Shown piece by piece: positions 55,115 through 64,000 of a stretch of DNA of 64,000 nucleotides. Source of the stretch: Alteromonas hispanica (GTDB lineage Bacteria; Pseudomonadota; Gammaproteobacteria; Enterobacterales; Alteromonadaceae); assembly GCF_010500915.1 (NCBI RefSeq), contig NZ_JAAAWP010000004.1:124001-188000 (forward strand), written 5' to 3'. The notes beneath the pieces were generated by a model. That model worked only from the letters and a program-made list of their open reading frames with translations, had not been told where the DNA came from and did not search any database. The first letter of the stretch is position 1; every line of letters begins with the position of its first letter. The translations under genes were made by a program, and so were the position numbers.

Positions 55115-55894
55115 CTAGAGGTTTTGCTTTTCCATCAGTTTTAAAACATGGCGCACCGGAATTGCATAGCTTATACCGCTAGGTGCGGACAAAGCTGACT
55201 CTTTGCCCTGACTAACAAAAACTTTGTTAATTACGCCAACTACTTCTCCACTGCCCACATCGTAAACTGGGCTTCCTGAATTACCGGGATAAGCCGTCGC
55301 ATCAAGCTGATAAACCAACTCTGGTTTCCGCAATCTATTCAGCATAGTCGCCGTTAACTTATTTGAATTTTGAACTGGAATAGCGTCTGGCGTAATAGCC
55401 GACACCATACCTCTGTGCGTTGCAGGATAGAGTCCAATAGCTGCACCTATCGGAAACCCAGTAAAAGCAACATCAAAACCTGGTTCCACCATCTTGCCCG
55501 AAGATAATACAGCACTGGTTAACTTCCCTTCAAAACGCAATAATGCAAGATCATGCAAAGGATCTATTTCTAAAATTTCAGCTTTGAATGCTGTTATTTG
55601 ACGTCCCTGACCTGTTACAACCACATAATATTGGACAATTTGAGGATCTAAAATTTTCGACACTACATGATAGTTAGTAACAACATGCTTGCCATCTCCC
55701 ACCACAAAACCTGTTCCTAACACCTGATTTCCACTGTTTTCGATTGGCGTATAAAGCCCAATAGCAACAACAGATGGAGTTACTTGCTTGATAACCTCAG
55801 AGAGCCCCTCTGATTTTGCATGACAAATAACTAAGGCGATTAGTAAAGATGCTGTTCGCATAGTTTTGTTAAATACAGTAACCTTACAACTCAT
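55115..55894 (-). CDS. Secreted trypsin-like serine protease (S1C type)
   Basis: 259 residues. A signal peptide of about 28 residues, then the chymotrypsin fold with the triad His76 (TNYHVVS), Asp115 (LHDLALLRF) and Ser206 (YPGNSGSPV). No PDZ domain, so it is shorter than DegP/DegS. Strong AAGGAG site. It converges with the VAO gene and is divergent from the YdcF gene. A role in processing secreted proteins of this locus is possible. Confidence 0.9.
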   Translation of the reverse strand: MSCKVTVFNKTMRTASLLIALVICHAKSEGLSEVIKQVTPSVVAIGLYTPIENSGNQVLGTGFVVGDGKHVVTNYHVVSKILDPQIVQYYVVVTGQGRQITAFKAEILEIDPLHDLALLRFEGKLTSAVLSSGKMVEPGFDVAFTGFPIGAAIGLYPATHRGMVSAITPDAIPVQNSNKLTATMLNRLRKPELVYQLDATAYPGNSGSPVYDVGSGEVVGVINKVFVSQGKESALSAPSGISYAIPVRHVLKLMEKQNL

Positions 55895-55926
55895 GTAAAC
55901 TCCTTTTTATATCATCTGGTCTGAAT

Positions 55927-56676
55927 ATGGATGTTCTGAAGCTTATCACTCTTCAACTTATTACGCCGCTTAAGCTAACACTATTATTATTATTAATTAG
56001 CGTGATACTAAACTTCCTTTCGAGACAATATGTAGCAAAGCTCATAAGGAATGTAGCCATATTTTGGTTATTGCTTTGGTCTCAGCCATACGCAAGCGAC
56101 GTACTTTTGCATTTTGTGGAATACAAGGCAGATAACCGTCTGGCTCGGCAAAACCAGAAGCCTGACTATATTTTTGTTCTCGCGTGCTACTACAGTACAC
56201 AGGGCGACGTTTCTGATATTAGCAGGTGGCCCGAGTGTTCGTTACAACGAAATGTGGAAGCAGCTAGACTTCATTTCAAAACACAGGCACCTGTGATAAT
56301 TACTGGTGGTAATTTTCTCCACAATAAGGCAGTTAATTATAGCCATGTAGCAAAGCAATTTTTTCTTTCAATGGGCATTGAACCAAAGCATATAATCACG
56401 ACTAGTAAGGGTACCAACACCCATGAAGAAATAATTTCCGCAAAACATTACCTTAATAATAAGAATGTATGGGTAGTATCCTCTGCTAGCCATATCCACC
56501 GACTACAACGGGAGTTGTCGGGCATAACGTCTTTCACTACATTCTTCCCCGTTGACTATCATAGCAAGGGAGACCTAAGCCCCTATTTAACCCTTCCATC
56601 ACAGAAAGCGCTTGAAAATGCTAGGGTTGGTATTTACGAACTTATGGCAAGAGTTAAATTTATTCTTACTTTTTAA
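55927..56676 (+). CDS. YdcF/ElyC-family (DUF218) membrane protein
   Basis: 249 residues. Two N-terminal membrane segments (about 10-30 and 36-55), then the DUF218 domain: DYIFVLACYYSTQGD, TQAPVIITGGNF, TTSKGTNTHEEII and WVVSSASHIHRLQREL. Members occur in polysaccharide and envelope loci. The usual VLGGG at the first strand is replaced by VLACYYS, which may change activity. Upstream of the exosortase-associated acyltransferase gene. Confidence 0.85.
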   Translation: MDVLKLITLQLITPLKLTLLLLLISVILNFLSRQYVAKLIRNVAIFWLLLWSQPYASDVLLHFVEYKADNRLARQNQKPDYIFVLACYYSTQGDVSDISRWPECSLQRNVEAARLHFKTQAPVIITGGNFLHNKAVNYSHVAKQFFLSMGIEPKHIITTSKGTNTHEEIISAKHYLNNKNVWVVSSASHIHRLQRELSGITSFTTFFPVDYHSKGDLSPYLTLPSQKALENARVGIYELMARVKFILTF

Positions 56677-56786
56677 TTATTTAAGATAGAAATCTTATAC
56701 TAATTAATAGCGCGTTAATTATGTATTAATGCGCGTAAAATCTGCTAAGCTAAAACTAAATATAGACGCAACTAAAGACGAATAAT

Positions 56787-57617
56787 ATGCGTGGCTCTAA
56801 GCAGACCAATATATTGGAGAAAGTTTCAGCGCTTGTAGGTAAAAGTAATAAGCTAGGCAAGCTCATCTCTGGCTACAGCAAGCTAAAAGAGGCTAACTAC
56901 ATCTCGTCTCACTTTTCTACTTATCTAACTCCAACTGTCGCTAATTGTGACGAGTTAAGGAGAGAGGTTTTTCGAATACGCCATAATGTTTATTGCGAAG
57001 AACTTAAGTTTGAACCTATTAGAGAAAACGGACTTGAACAAGATGAGTTTGACCCTTTCTCTATGCACTGTTTAATTCAACATATCAGCTCAAGAAACTA
57101 TGCGGGCACCGTAAGAATCGTCAGACCCACTGAGCAAGGTCAAAAGCTACCTATAGAAAAATATTGCCTAAACTCAATAACTGACGATAAGTTAAACCCA
57201 GCAAATTTCGCGAGAGAGGATATATGTGAAGTTTCTAGGTTAGCAGTTCCGCGAGCATTTAGACGACGCCAGATGGATAACCATGACGGTGCTGCTATAG
57301 GTATTATCAATCAACACTCTTATTCAGAAACAGAGATGAGGTGCTTCCCATTTATTGCTATAGGTCTTTATTTCGCGGCTGCGGGGATGGCTCTAGAGCA
57401 AGACATAAAGCATGCGTACGTGATGATGGAGCCGAGATTAGCGAGAAGCATGGGGTTTGTAGGGATCAAATTCAAGCAAATAGGGCCCGTAGTAGACTAC
57501 CATGGTTTACGTGCACCATATTATATAAACCAAAATCTTCTTCATACCAGCCTGTCACCAAGCTTTGCAAAAATGCTGGTTGATATCAGAGCAGGTCTCA
57601 GCTCGGAGCATTGCTGA
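56787..57617 (+). CDS. PEP-CTERM/exosortase system-associated acyltransferase
   Basis: 276 residues, GNAT-like, similar to autoinducer synthase folds. Recognised by LRREVFRIRHNVYCEELKFEP, GLEQDEFDPFSMHCLI, GTVRIVRP, EVSRLAVPRAFRRR and the C-terminal MMEPRLARSMGFVGIKFKQIGPVVDYHGLRAPY. This family (TIGR03694 type) occurs only with exosortase/PEP-CTERM loci; its product is unknown. 110 bases after the YdcF gene; no promoter fixed. Confidence 0.9.
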   Translation: MRGSKQTNILEKVSALVGKSNKLGKLISGYSKLKEANYISSHFSTYLTPTVANCDELRREVFRIRHNVYCEELKFEPIRENGLEQDEFDPFSMHCLIQHISSRNYAGTVRIVRPTEQGQKLPIEKYCLNSITDDKLNPANFAREDICEVSRLAVPRAFRRRQMDNHDGAAIGIINQHSYSETEMRCFPFIAIGLYFAAAGMALEQDIKHAYVMMEPRLARSMGFVGIKFKQIGPVVDYHGLRAPYYINQNLLHTSLSPSFAKMLVDIRAGLSSEHC

Positions 57618-57788
57618 AAAAATATTGAGTTGACTACATATTAAGTCGGATAAACGCGGACCCTATTGTATTATTTGGTTTTGAAATTACGTTACCCGAT
57701 TAAGAATTCCACGGAAACTTTGTAATCTACTCAAGCACCAAGATTCATCTCATCGAAAATTTTAGAATACCTGAAAGTGTCAAAACCA

Positions 57789-57816
57789 ATAAAAAGACCA
57801 GCTCTAACGCTGGTCT
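57789..57816 (-). terminator. Rho-independent terminator of the PEP-CTERM protein gene
   Basis: Stem AGACCAGC / GCTGGTCT with a 6-base loop, followed on the minus strand by TTTTT (complement of 57791-57795). Confidence 0.85.
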
Positions 57817-57875
57817 CAAAAGAGTTCTTTAAAATCGACTGGATACAACTTTAAAGTAAATGTGAATATAAAGTA

Positions 57876-58805
57876 TTACTTATGCTTACGACGACCGAAC
57901 ATTGCTAAAGCGAACAATGACACTCCAAAAATTCCGATTGTTGACGGGGCTGAAACTTTAGTTGTCAATTCACCCGTAGCTGCATCCGAATAAGGAGAGC
58001 TAGATGTATCACTGAACTGAGCGCTGGAACTATAAACAAAATCGCCCATAAAATCATTTGTATCAAGCGCATTGACAACGTCTGATTTACCACCGACTAT
58101 TGAGATATTCGCTCCTGGAACAGTTCCAGCAACAAGACTTCCAGAAAATGGAAACGAATCGAATGCGAAAGACCCCCAAAGCTCTCCATCCTGAGCCTCC
58201 TCGTACCTTGAATACGCTGTAGAATTGACAGCACCAAAGGCGGCAGGTCGCGTACCCGGAACTGTGACTGGTATAGTCGAGCCATCAGGTAATGTGGCAT
58301 CCACAACTGTTCCCGATAGGTCCTCATAATAAACATTAAGCCAAGCTGTAGAAGAGTCAAAAACCCCCTCTGAGATTACCCTTAAACCACCAAATGCGAA
58401 AGTAAGCTCGCAGTTGCTTACACCGTTTACACAAAAAGACGGGGTTTCAGTTTGACGTCTACCATCCGAAAATGAATCGAATCTACCAACGCCCGATAAA
58501 TTGACCATTGCGCCAGAGTCAAGTGCTAAACCTACCTCACTAGCGAATACACCTGGCGCAACTTCGGTATCGCGAGGGTTTAATGCTAAAGATGAAGACG
58601 CGGTTATTGTTGATACGTCAAAACCATCATGGTTCTCTGTGCCATACACTCCCGATGTAAACCACTGCTGAAAACTGAAAGAAGCAGAAAGGCCATCTAC
58701 AGTTCCAAAATCAAGAGTATCCCACTGAATGCCACCAGCAGACTCTACTGCTGATACGCTTGCAGAGCTCAGTGTAAATGCAATCGCTAGAGCAATCTTT
58801 TTCAT
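57876..58805 (-). CDS. Secreted PEP-CTERM-like protein
   Basis: 309 residues from MKKIALAIAFTLSSASVSAVE, with GAGGT six bases upstream. Signal peptide, then a long Ser/Gly/Thr/Asp-rich beta-type exported domain with few lysines. The C-terminus has APSTIGIFGVSLFALAMF then RRKHK: a short Pro motif, one membrane helix and a basic tail, which is the exosortase sorting-signal plan in the APST variant of PEP. Expected to be cut and released or attached by the exosortase. Monocistronic with its own terminator. Confidence 0.88.
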   Translation of the reverse strand: MKKIALAIAFTLSSASVSAVESAGGIQWDTLDFGTVDGLSASFSFQQWFTSGVYGTENHDGFDVSTITASSSLALNPRDTEVAPGVFASEVGLALDSGAMVNLSGVGRFDSFSDGRRQTETPSFCVNGVSNCELTFAFGGLRVISEGVFDSSTAWLNVYYEDLSGTVVDATLPDGSTIPVTVPGTRPAAFGAVNSTAYSRYEEAQDGELWGSFAFDSFPFSGSLVAGTVPGANISIVGGKSDVVNALDTNDFMGDFVYSSSAQFSDTSSSPYSDAATGELTTKVSAPSTIGIFGVSLFALAMFGRRKHK

Positions 58806-58954
58806 AAGTAACCTCATTATTGGGTTTTGTTAATTTACATAAAAACCTTAGCAGTTACCATGCCACAAAAAAAAACACTTCCCTAACAGAGACTTAAAGA
58901 ATTAACAACCAGAGAAAACTTGAACATGTAAAATAAACTGACAGCAAAAAATTA

Positions 58955-61669
58955 TTAAAGACGCTGCCATTTTTTGTTAACAAAAGCTCGTTCTCTCCCA
59001 AAAGACTCCTTAATAAGATCAGCATGGGACTCAAAGCCTAACTCAATCGCTCCACTATACAGTACTTTTAATTCACTCTCATCGGAAAGGTTGTTCAACA
59101 CACCATCCCTAAGCGCTTTAATGGCAGCCGACTTTCGACCACTCTCATACAAGAATTTCGCTAATTGCACACTATATCTTGCAACGTTAGTCTTTGCTGC
59201 TTTTTCCGTGCTTTTCAACGCATTTTGCAAATCTCCAATGCGGTAAAATGCCTCTCCAAGATTTGCATAAAGAACTAGAGAGTTGATACCAAGCTCTTCC
59301 ATATCCAAGTAAATATCTATTGCCTTCTTTACATCGCCTACCGATAAGAAATACTCTGCAAAACTGTGTAAGCGCTTTTCATCTTTTAATTCTAATTGCT
59401 GATAAGAGTTAGCCATTATCTCAGTAGCTTCAGCAGCACGGTTTTTTAGAGTTAATAACTTACCTAGTGTTACCGCTGTCAGATAAGTTGGGGTTAGGTT
59501 ATGAGAAGAGATTAAATATTTAATCGCCTTATCATATTGCTTCATCTCTATGGCAATCTCACTTTCAAAAAGCTTTACAAGCGATGTGGGAACAGACTTT
59601 TCGGCAATGCGCTCTATTTCAATTAAAGCCTTGGAGTAATCACCTAGATCCTTATACAGTTTGTAAAGATAAACGTTTATTCTAGGATCGTTATTGAAAT
59701 CTGACAGCACGCCTTGACCAAAGTCCACTGCTTCTTTATATTTTTTATTTGAAGCAAGCACCCCTAATTTAGCCAACGCTGCAGCTTTTGGAGTATCGCC
59801 AACGCTTCTCCATTCATCCGAAACCCTCAATGCGTTCTCGAAATCGCCTTCCTCCAACAACAAATTTATCAGCAATTGGAAACCAGAAACTGGCAGATTG
59901 CTCTGATTCCCCTCCAAGAATTTGATTGCATCTAGTCGCGCCCCCTGATTTGCCAGCGCAACTCCGAACTCGGTTATAAGTTCATTCTTTTGCTTTGATT
60001 GTGACAACTCTTGTTTGAATTGCTCAACTAATTCAGATGACTCGTTTAGAAAAAGAAGGGCTACAGTGTCAATTGATATTTGCCTATTTGAAGGGTCATC
60101 TTTTGCAAGAGCATACGCCGTTTCAAAAGCTTCTTGAAGCTCACCGAGTTCATAAAGCGACAAGAATAGTACTCTTTTCGCCAGTTTTGAGTCTGCATCT
60201 TCACCAAGTTTTGATTGTGCGTATTGCCTCGCGGAGGCATAGTTTCCCGCATACATTTCAACCAGAGCGGCAATATCAGCTGCTGAAGCTCCATACTCTT
60301 TTATTAGATTTCGTCCCATTTCCCTTGCTTGAGTAATTTCTCCTTTGTCGAGGAGGTTTTTAATATTGAGGTACTGAGATATAGATGAGCCCCCTCTTTC
60401 ACTCATCATTAAGTTAAGATTTTTTGCCGCCAACGGAAGGCCGTTCTTTGACTTCAGGACTTCAAGCTGAATAACTTCCTCGAGGTTTTTTTCTGCATCT
60501 TCATAGCTAGAAAGGTATTCATCATATATTTCAACTGCATCACTCCCAAGCCCCTTGAAATCTAGGAAGGTTGCAGCTCTTTTTACGTAGGGAGATGCAA
60601 GAACATTGTCATTTGATATTACTTTTTTTATAGACTCGAGCGCCTTTTCATTTTCACCTAGTTGCAACTGAGTCTCAGCTAGCAGTGCTAAAGCTGTATT
60701 GCTTTTATTTCGAAGGTAAGCAGTTTCAAAACTAGAATATGCGGTCTCCCATAACTTCAATTGAGAAGCGACTATGCCATGTAAAAGCCAAACATCGCCA
60801 GAATCTAATCCTCCATTTATTGCAGTCTCAAAGTGGTTAATTGCGACTGTAAAATTTCCGTTCTCCGCTTCCATTATTCCTGTAAAATAGTTTACCCAAA
60901 CGGATTTGGGAGAACTTTTAAGCCATTCATTAAGCCTTAACTCTGACGCCTCTTCATTACCTGACACCAAGCCAATTTCTATAGCATTCATTGCCACACT
61001 TGGAACTTTAGGCCATGCATCAGCGACTTCGTTTACTAAATTAAACGCATGTTCGTATTTGCCCAAAAATCTGAAAATAGTGCTCTTGAATAACTTATAT
61101 TCATAGTGAAAAGCTTTCGGAGTCTCCGAAAGTGGGGGGAGCATTTCTAGCGCTCTCTCGTATTGGCCCTCAAAATAACTACTATACGAGTTAAGCAACT
61201 GAAGCGAAGTTGTACTGCTATGACGACGAGCTTGAATCAGATTTTTTTCCACTCCGGCATCAAGCTGCTTCGCAGCTAAAAAATCAACAAGAGTTTCGAA
61301 AGGGGTTAGCTTTCTTTCAAGTGAGTTAATAACTAATAAAACGCTCTCATATTGTTTCTGATGGTATAGTGACATCTGAAGTGTCAAAATTACTTCTGAT
61401 GAGCTATCCCCTAATTCTACAACGCGAGTTAGTTGAGACACTGCCCCCCCTAAATCTCCAACTTTAAACAATAAAAATCCCAATGTTTTTCTAGCGGCGA
61501 TATCTGAAGGTGAGTCTTGAACTAATGACTTTAGTTCGACGATAGCTCTCTTGTCATCGCCGCTTTCAATAAAAGCTTCGGCTTTTTTCAAGCGCTCTTG
61601 TGGCGTTGATGGAGAACATCCGATCAGCAAAGAAAAAAATGCCATAGCTAGAACCGTTTTTATTTTCAC
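58955..61669 (-). CDS. prsT: PrsT-type TPR-repeat lipoprotein of the PEP-CTERM system
   Basis: 904 residues, GTG start with GGAG upstream. Lipoprotein signal ending LLIGC (Cys18). The rest is a long chain of tetratricopeptide repeats (for example ERLKKAEAFIESGDDKRAIVELKSLVQ, GDYSKALIEIERIAEK, GDLQNALKSTEKAAKT; about 20 repeats). Matches the TPR lipoprotein family specific to XrtA/PEP-CTERM loci, thought to scaffold polysaccharide or protein export at the envelope. Confidence 0.92.
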   Translation of the reverse strand: MKIKTVLAMAFFSLLIGCSPSTPQERLKKAEAFIESGDDKRAIVELKSLVQDSPSDIAARKTLGFLLFKVGDLGGAVSQLTRVVELGDSSSEVILTLQMSLYHQKQYESVLLVINSLERKLTPFETLVDFLAAKQLDAGVEKNLIQARRHSSTTSLQLLNSYSSYFEGQYERALEMLPPLSETPKAFHYEYKLFKSTIFRFLGKYEHAFNLVNEVADAWPKVPSVAMNAIEIGLVSGNEEASELRLNEWLKSSPKSVWVNYFTGIMEAENGNFTVAINHFETAINGGLDSGDVWLLHGIVASQLKLWETAYSSFETAYLRNKSNTALALLAETQLQLGENEKALESIKKVISNDNVLASPYVKRAATFLDFKGLGSDAVEIYDEYLSSYEDAEKNLEEVIQLEVLKSKNGLPLAAKNLNLMMSERGGSSISQYLNIKNLLDKGEITQAREMGRNLIKEYGASAADIAALVEMYAGNYASARQYAQSKLGEDADSKLAKRVLFLSLYELGELQEAFETAYALAKDDPSNRQISIDTVALLFLNESSELVEQFKQELSQSKQKNELITEFGVALANQGARLDAIKFLEGNQSNLPVSGFQLLINLLLEEGDFENALRVSDEWRSVGDTPKAAALAKLGVLASNKKYKEAVDFGQGVLSDFNNDPRINVYLYKLYKDLGDYSKALIEIERIAEKSVPTSLVKLFESEIAIEMKQYDKAIKYLISSHNLTPTYLTAVTLGKLLTLKNRAAEATEIMANSYQQLELKDEKRLHSFAEYFLSVGDVKKAIDIYLDMEELGINSLVLYANLGEAFYRIGDLQNALKSTEKAAKTNVARYSVQLAKFLYESGRKSAAIKALRDGVLNNLSDESELKVLYSGAIELGFESHADLIKESFGRERAFVNKKWQRL

Positions 61670-61891
61670 TATTTGACTCCAGTTTTATATGTAGGGGCGC
61701 GAACATTTAATCAGATTAAAAATTTCAGAAACGTAGAATGTCACGACTTTCTGTTAAATGCGAATAATATACAAAACTTAATCCACCACAAATCCAGTGA
61801 ACTTTTCGCTATCATAAGCTTTTGCATGTGCCAACTTGTTATCTTTGTTATCGTTATAAGCCTTGATTTTTGTGTTTTGATACCTGTGATT

Positions 61892-62992
61892 ATGAAAGAA
61901 TTAGATGAAAGAGCTCGTATATGCGTAGACTTAGTAAGTGGATTGAAAAGAGACCAAGCTCTGAAATATTGGAAAATAATATCAAGAAAAAGTAATTTAG
62001 CGTCACCTTTCCTCTCATACAGCTGGGTTAATGCGTGGATAAACACTTTAGCAGAAGTCCCGCTCGTTGCCTTATTAAGGAAGGATAACGAAGAAATTGG
62101 CATGTGCTTCCTCGGGGTACAGAAGCATAGTTATTTTGGACTGAAAATTCGAACGGCTTTTTTAAACCAAGTTGGAAATGAAAAAACGGACCAGATTTGG
62201 ATTGAATACAACGGCGTTATTTGTTTGAGTGGATTCAGGGATTTGTTTTTCCGAGAACTTTTCAAGGAACTAGCCAGAAATGGGATAGATAGACTCATCA
62301 TCTCCATGACCGAGAAAGAAATTTCGCAAACCATATTAAAACAATCTCAACTTTTTGCTAAACATATCAGCACGATTGGTTTCGTAGCGCATTTATCAAA
62401 AAGTAAGGATGTCTTGTCTAGCCACTTTATCTCTAAAAACACACGAAATCAGATAAAAAGAAGTAACAAAAAAATTGAAGACTTATATGGCCCATTGACA
62501 ATTCGCAAAGGTGTTACATTCCAGGAAAAAATTGAGATATTTGAAAAACTTGCAACAATGCACCGCATTCAATGGGGACATACAAGAGAAGGAAGTGGCT
62601 TTAATAACAGTTATTTTACTCAGCATCACATGACTCTGCTGGAAGAATCAGACTTTTTCGAATTAGTAGAAGTCAAGGGGGGTGAAACAGTTTTGGGTTG
62701 CGCTATAAACTTTTTATTTGATAAGACGGTTTACTTTTACTGCTCTGGCATCAATCATCAAATATCTACAAAACACATAAAGCCTGGATACTCTATGCAT
62801 AGTATTCTAATGGAGTTTTATCGCAAACAGGGGTTTGAAAGGTATGATTTCATGGGTGGTGACGCTCAATATAAAAAAAGCCTAAGCGATACACAGGTAG
62901 ATTTCATTTCAATTTCAGCCCCGCTAGCAACTCAAAAAGGTCGCTTGATCTCATTATATTACAGGTTAAAAAACCTTATTTCTGTAAAGTAA
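61892..62992 (+). CDS. CelD/BcsL (FemAB-like) acyltransferase
   Basis: 366 residues from MKELDERARICVDL, where homology begins; the frame is open to 61673, but the added stretch looks non-native. GNAT-like CelD domain with SYSWVNAWINT, NQIKRSNKKIE and the C-terminal signature YDFMGGDAQYKKSLSD. Such proteins modify polysaccharide or peptidoglycan precursors and are frequent in PEP-CTERM exopolysaccharide loci. No strong ribosome-binding site; divergent from prsT. Confidence 0.85.
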   Translation: MKELDERARICVDLVSGLKRDQALKYWKIISRKSNLASPFLSYSWVNAWINTLAEVPLVALLRKDNEEIGMCFLGVQKHSYFGLKIRTAFLNQVGNEKTDQIWIEYNGVICLSGFRDLFFRELFKELARNGIDRLIISMTEKEISQTILKQSQLFAKHISTIGFVAHLSKSKDVLSSHFISKNTRNQIKRSNKKIEDLYGPLTIRKGVTFQEKIEIFEKLATMHRIQWGHTREGSGFNNSYFTQHHMTLLEESDFFELVEVKGGETVLGCAINFLFDKTVYFYCSGINHQISTKHIKPGYSMHSILMEFYRKQGFERYDFMGGDAQYKKSLSDTQVDFISISAPLATQKGRLISLYYRLKNLISVK

Positions 62993-62993
62993 A

Positions 62994-63575
62994 TCACTCA
63001 CGAGTTCCAATTACCCTAGCCGGGTTTCCGCCAACAATCGTGCGTTTTGGCACATCATCTATTACTACTGCACCAGCAGCAATCACACTCCCATCTCCAA
63101 CATTTGCCATAATCAAAGCGCTATTGCCTATCCAGCAGTTCTCTCCAACACACACTTTCTTGAATACGCCGCCTTGATCTTTTATTGGCTTTGAAGGGTC
63201 TGAAAAATTATGCTGCCCCTTCCCGCTCATAATGTGTACACCACTACCTAACAAAGTGTTTTTACCAATACTGCATTTACCAATGTTGCATTGGGGCCCA
63301 ATATACACTCCCTCCTCAATGCTTGTATCTTGCTGGGAAAACAATGTACCAAACGAAATGACCGCATCAGATGAGCAGTGTGTAAATACGAAGCGGTAAA
63401 AACCACTGCGTAGGTAGCTTCCCAACTTACCCGGTAGCAGCGACAGTGCCTGACTATAGCTTGAAATGAGCGCATCTTTATTTAACACCAACGTCATCAG
63501 AACATAAGAAATTGTCAGTGGACTTATTAAAAGCGCTAAAACAAAAAAAACACCACGTTTAAGAAGTTGGTTCAT
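62994..63575 (-). CDS. Hexapeptide-repeat acetyltransferase (WbbJ/CapG type)
   Basis: 193 residues. An N-terminal membrane helix (about 6-27), then a left-handed beta-helix of hexapeptide repeats (VYIGPQCNIGKCSIGKNTLL ... CVGENCWIGNSALIMANVGDG, SVIAAGAVVIDDVPKRTIVGGNPARVIG). An O-acetyltransferase for sugars in the exopolysaccharide. Its start overlaps the upstream glycosyltransferase gene by 17 bases, so they are co-translated. Confidence 0.9.
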   Translation of the reverse strand: MNQLLKRGVFFVLALLISPLTISYVLMTLVLNKDALISSYSQALSLLPGKLGSYLRSGFYRFVFTHCSSDAVISFGTLFSQQDTSIEEGVYIGPQCNIGKCSIGKNTLLGSGVHIMSGKGQHNFSDPSKPIKDQGGVFKKVCVGENCWIGNSALIMANVGDGSVIAAGAVVIDDVPKRTIVGGNPARVIGTRE

Positions 63576-64000
63576 ATTTTTTCAATGCCTGTTTAAGTGG
63601 CTTTAACTGTTGTTCCCAAGAATATGTATTGTGTAACGCGCTATATGCATTATTTACTAACTGTTGTGCTGTGTCAGCTTTTTTTACGCAATCAACACAA
63701 GCGTCGATAAAGCTGCTCTCTTCATCAACGATAAACATAGTTGATTCATTAGCGTAATTTATTCCCTCTGCCCCCATACTGGTGCTTATTACAGGTAATT
63801 TGCATGCAGCAGCTTGTAGCATCTTGTTCTGAACACCCCTGGCAATTCGAAACGGAGCAACAAAAGCCGTCGCTTTATGAAAGTAAGGAAGCATGTCGTC
63901 TACAAACCCGGTAACTTCAATAGTCTTGTCTCGTTCTGACAATTGCTGTATCTCTTTTGTTGGATTCATACCTCCAACTGTAAAAGTAGCGCCAGGCAAA
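63559..64000 (-). CDS. Glycosyltransferase (GT4-like, exosortase-associated), C-terminal part
   Basis: About 147 codons of the C-terminal half; the 5' end lies beyond the window. Visible: FTVGGMNPTKEIQQLSERDKTIEVTGFVDD, FVAPFRIARGVQNKMLQAAACKLPVISTSMGAEGI (in parts, GVQNKMLQAAA and PVISTSMGAEG), the nucleotide-sugar-binding core of GT-B family 4 enzymes. It resembles the stp1-type sugar transferase of PEP-CTERM exopolysaccharide loci (TIGR03087). Substrate unknown. Confidence 0.82.
   Translation of the reverse strand, partial: LPGATFTVGGMNPTKEIQQLSERDKTIEVTGFVDDMLPYFHKATAFVAPFRIARGVQNKMLQAAACKLPVISTSMGAEGINYANESTMFIVDEESSFIDACVDCVKKADTAQQLVNNAYSALHNTYSWEQQLKPLKQALKKYEPTS

Noticed and set aside
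58097-58360. Overlapping minus-strand frame inside the PEP-CTERM protein gene
   Set aside because: Shadow of the real gene in another frame; no start signals.
61673-61891. 73-residue extension of the CelD-like acyltransferase with a hydrophobic stretch
   Set aside because: No match to the family and it starts within four bases of the prsT start; probably untranslated, though a membrane anchor cannot be excluded.

Overview
The window looks like chromosome of a marine gammaproteobacterium close to Alteromonas (Alteromonadales). This rests on gene order (suhB/trmJ/cysE near iscR; queA-tgt-yajC-secD-secF; ndk next to rlmN), the glyoxylate-bypass enzymes, a long TonB receptor and a XrtA-type PEP-CTERM exopolysaccharide locus. 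No database search was possible; the assignment is from recognition of protein families only. No tRNA, rRNA, CRISPR array, prophage or intact insertion sequence was seen.

Layout. 1-9.3 kb (minus strand): rlmN (cut by the window edge), ndk, then one long Fe-S assembly operon in transcriptional order iscR, iscS-like, sufB, sufC, sufD, sufS, sufA-like, sufT, sufE. IscR-type boxes precede iscR, and a further one overlaps a sigma70-like promoter in front of sufB. 9.4-17 kb: an accessory block between iscR and cysE: a Baeyer-Villiger-type monooxygenase / esterase / dehydrogenase operon with a divergent TetR regulator and a perfect operator palindrome, then an Lrp-type regulator divergent from a TonB receptor. 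17-26 kb: cysE-trmJ (minus), suhB (plus), and the queA-tgt-yajC-secD-secF block (minus). 26-32 kb: a possible small RNA, a DUF6471 gene, and the yjfI-pspA(yjfJ)-K+ channel-yjfK-yjfL-yjfM-yjfC envelope/polyamine-type operon. 32-38.6 kb: rhomboid protease, VC0807-type membrane protein, and an ABC/FtsX/AttH-like lipoprotein operon. 38.6-42.3 kb (minus): glutaminase, alkaline phosphatase and cheV, with a 68-bp near-perfect palindrome between the last two. 42.7-49.1 kb: isocitrate lyase, a LysR regulator, malate synthase G and a patatin-like lipase. 49.1-64 kb: the edge of an exopolysaccharide/exosortase locus: UDP-sugar epimerase, an HprK-related kinase / PqqD-like / nucleotidyltransferase / Tat-signal protein cluster, a VAO-type flavoenzyme, a trypsin-like protease, a YdcF protein, an exosortase-associated acyltransferase, a PEP-CTERM-like protein, the PrsT TPR lipoprotein, a CelD/FemAB acyltransferase, a hexapeptide acetyltransferase and a truncated glycosyltransferase. 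The exosortase itself is not in the window.

Two things stand out. First, degenerate tandem arrays of 9-21 bp units recur at gene boundaries and in two coding sequences (at least ten loci). Second, the HprK/PqqD/nucleotidyltransferase/secreted-protein cluster looks like a poorly characterised protein- or envelope-modification system beside the exosortase locus.
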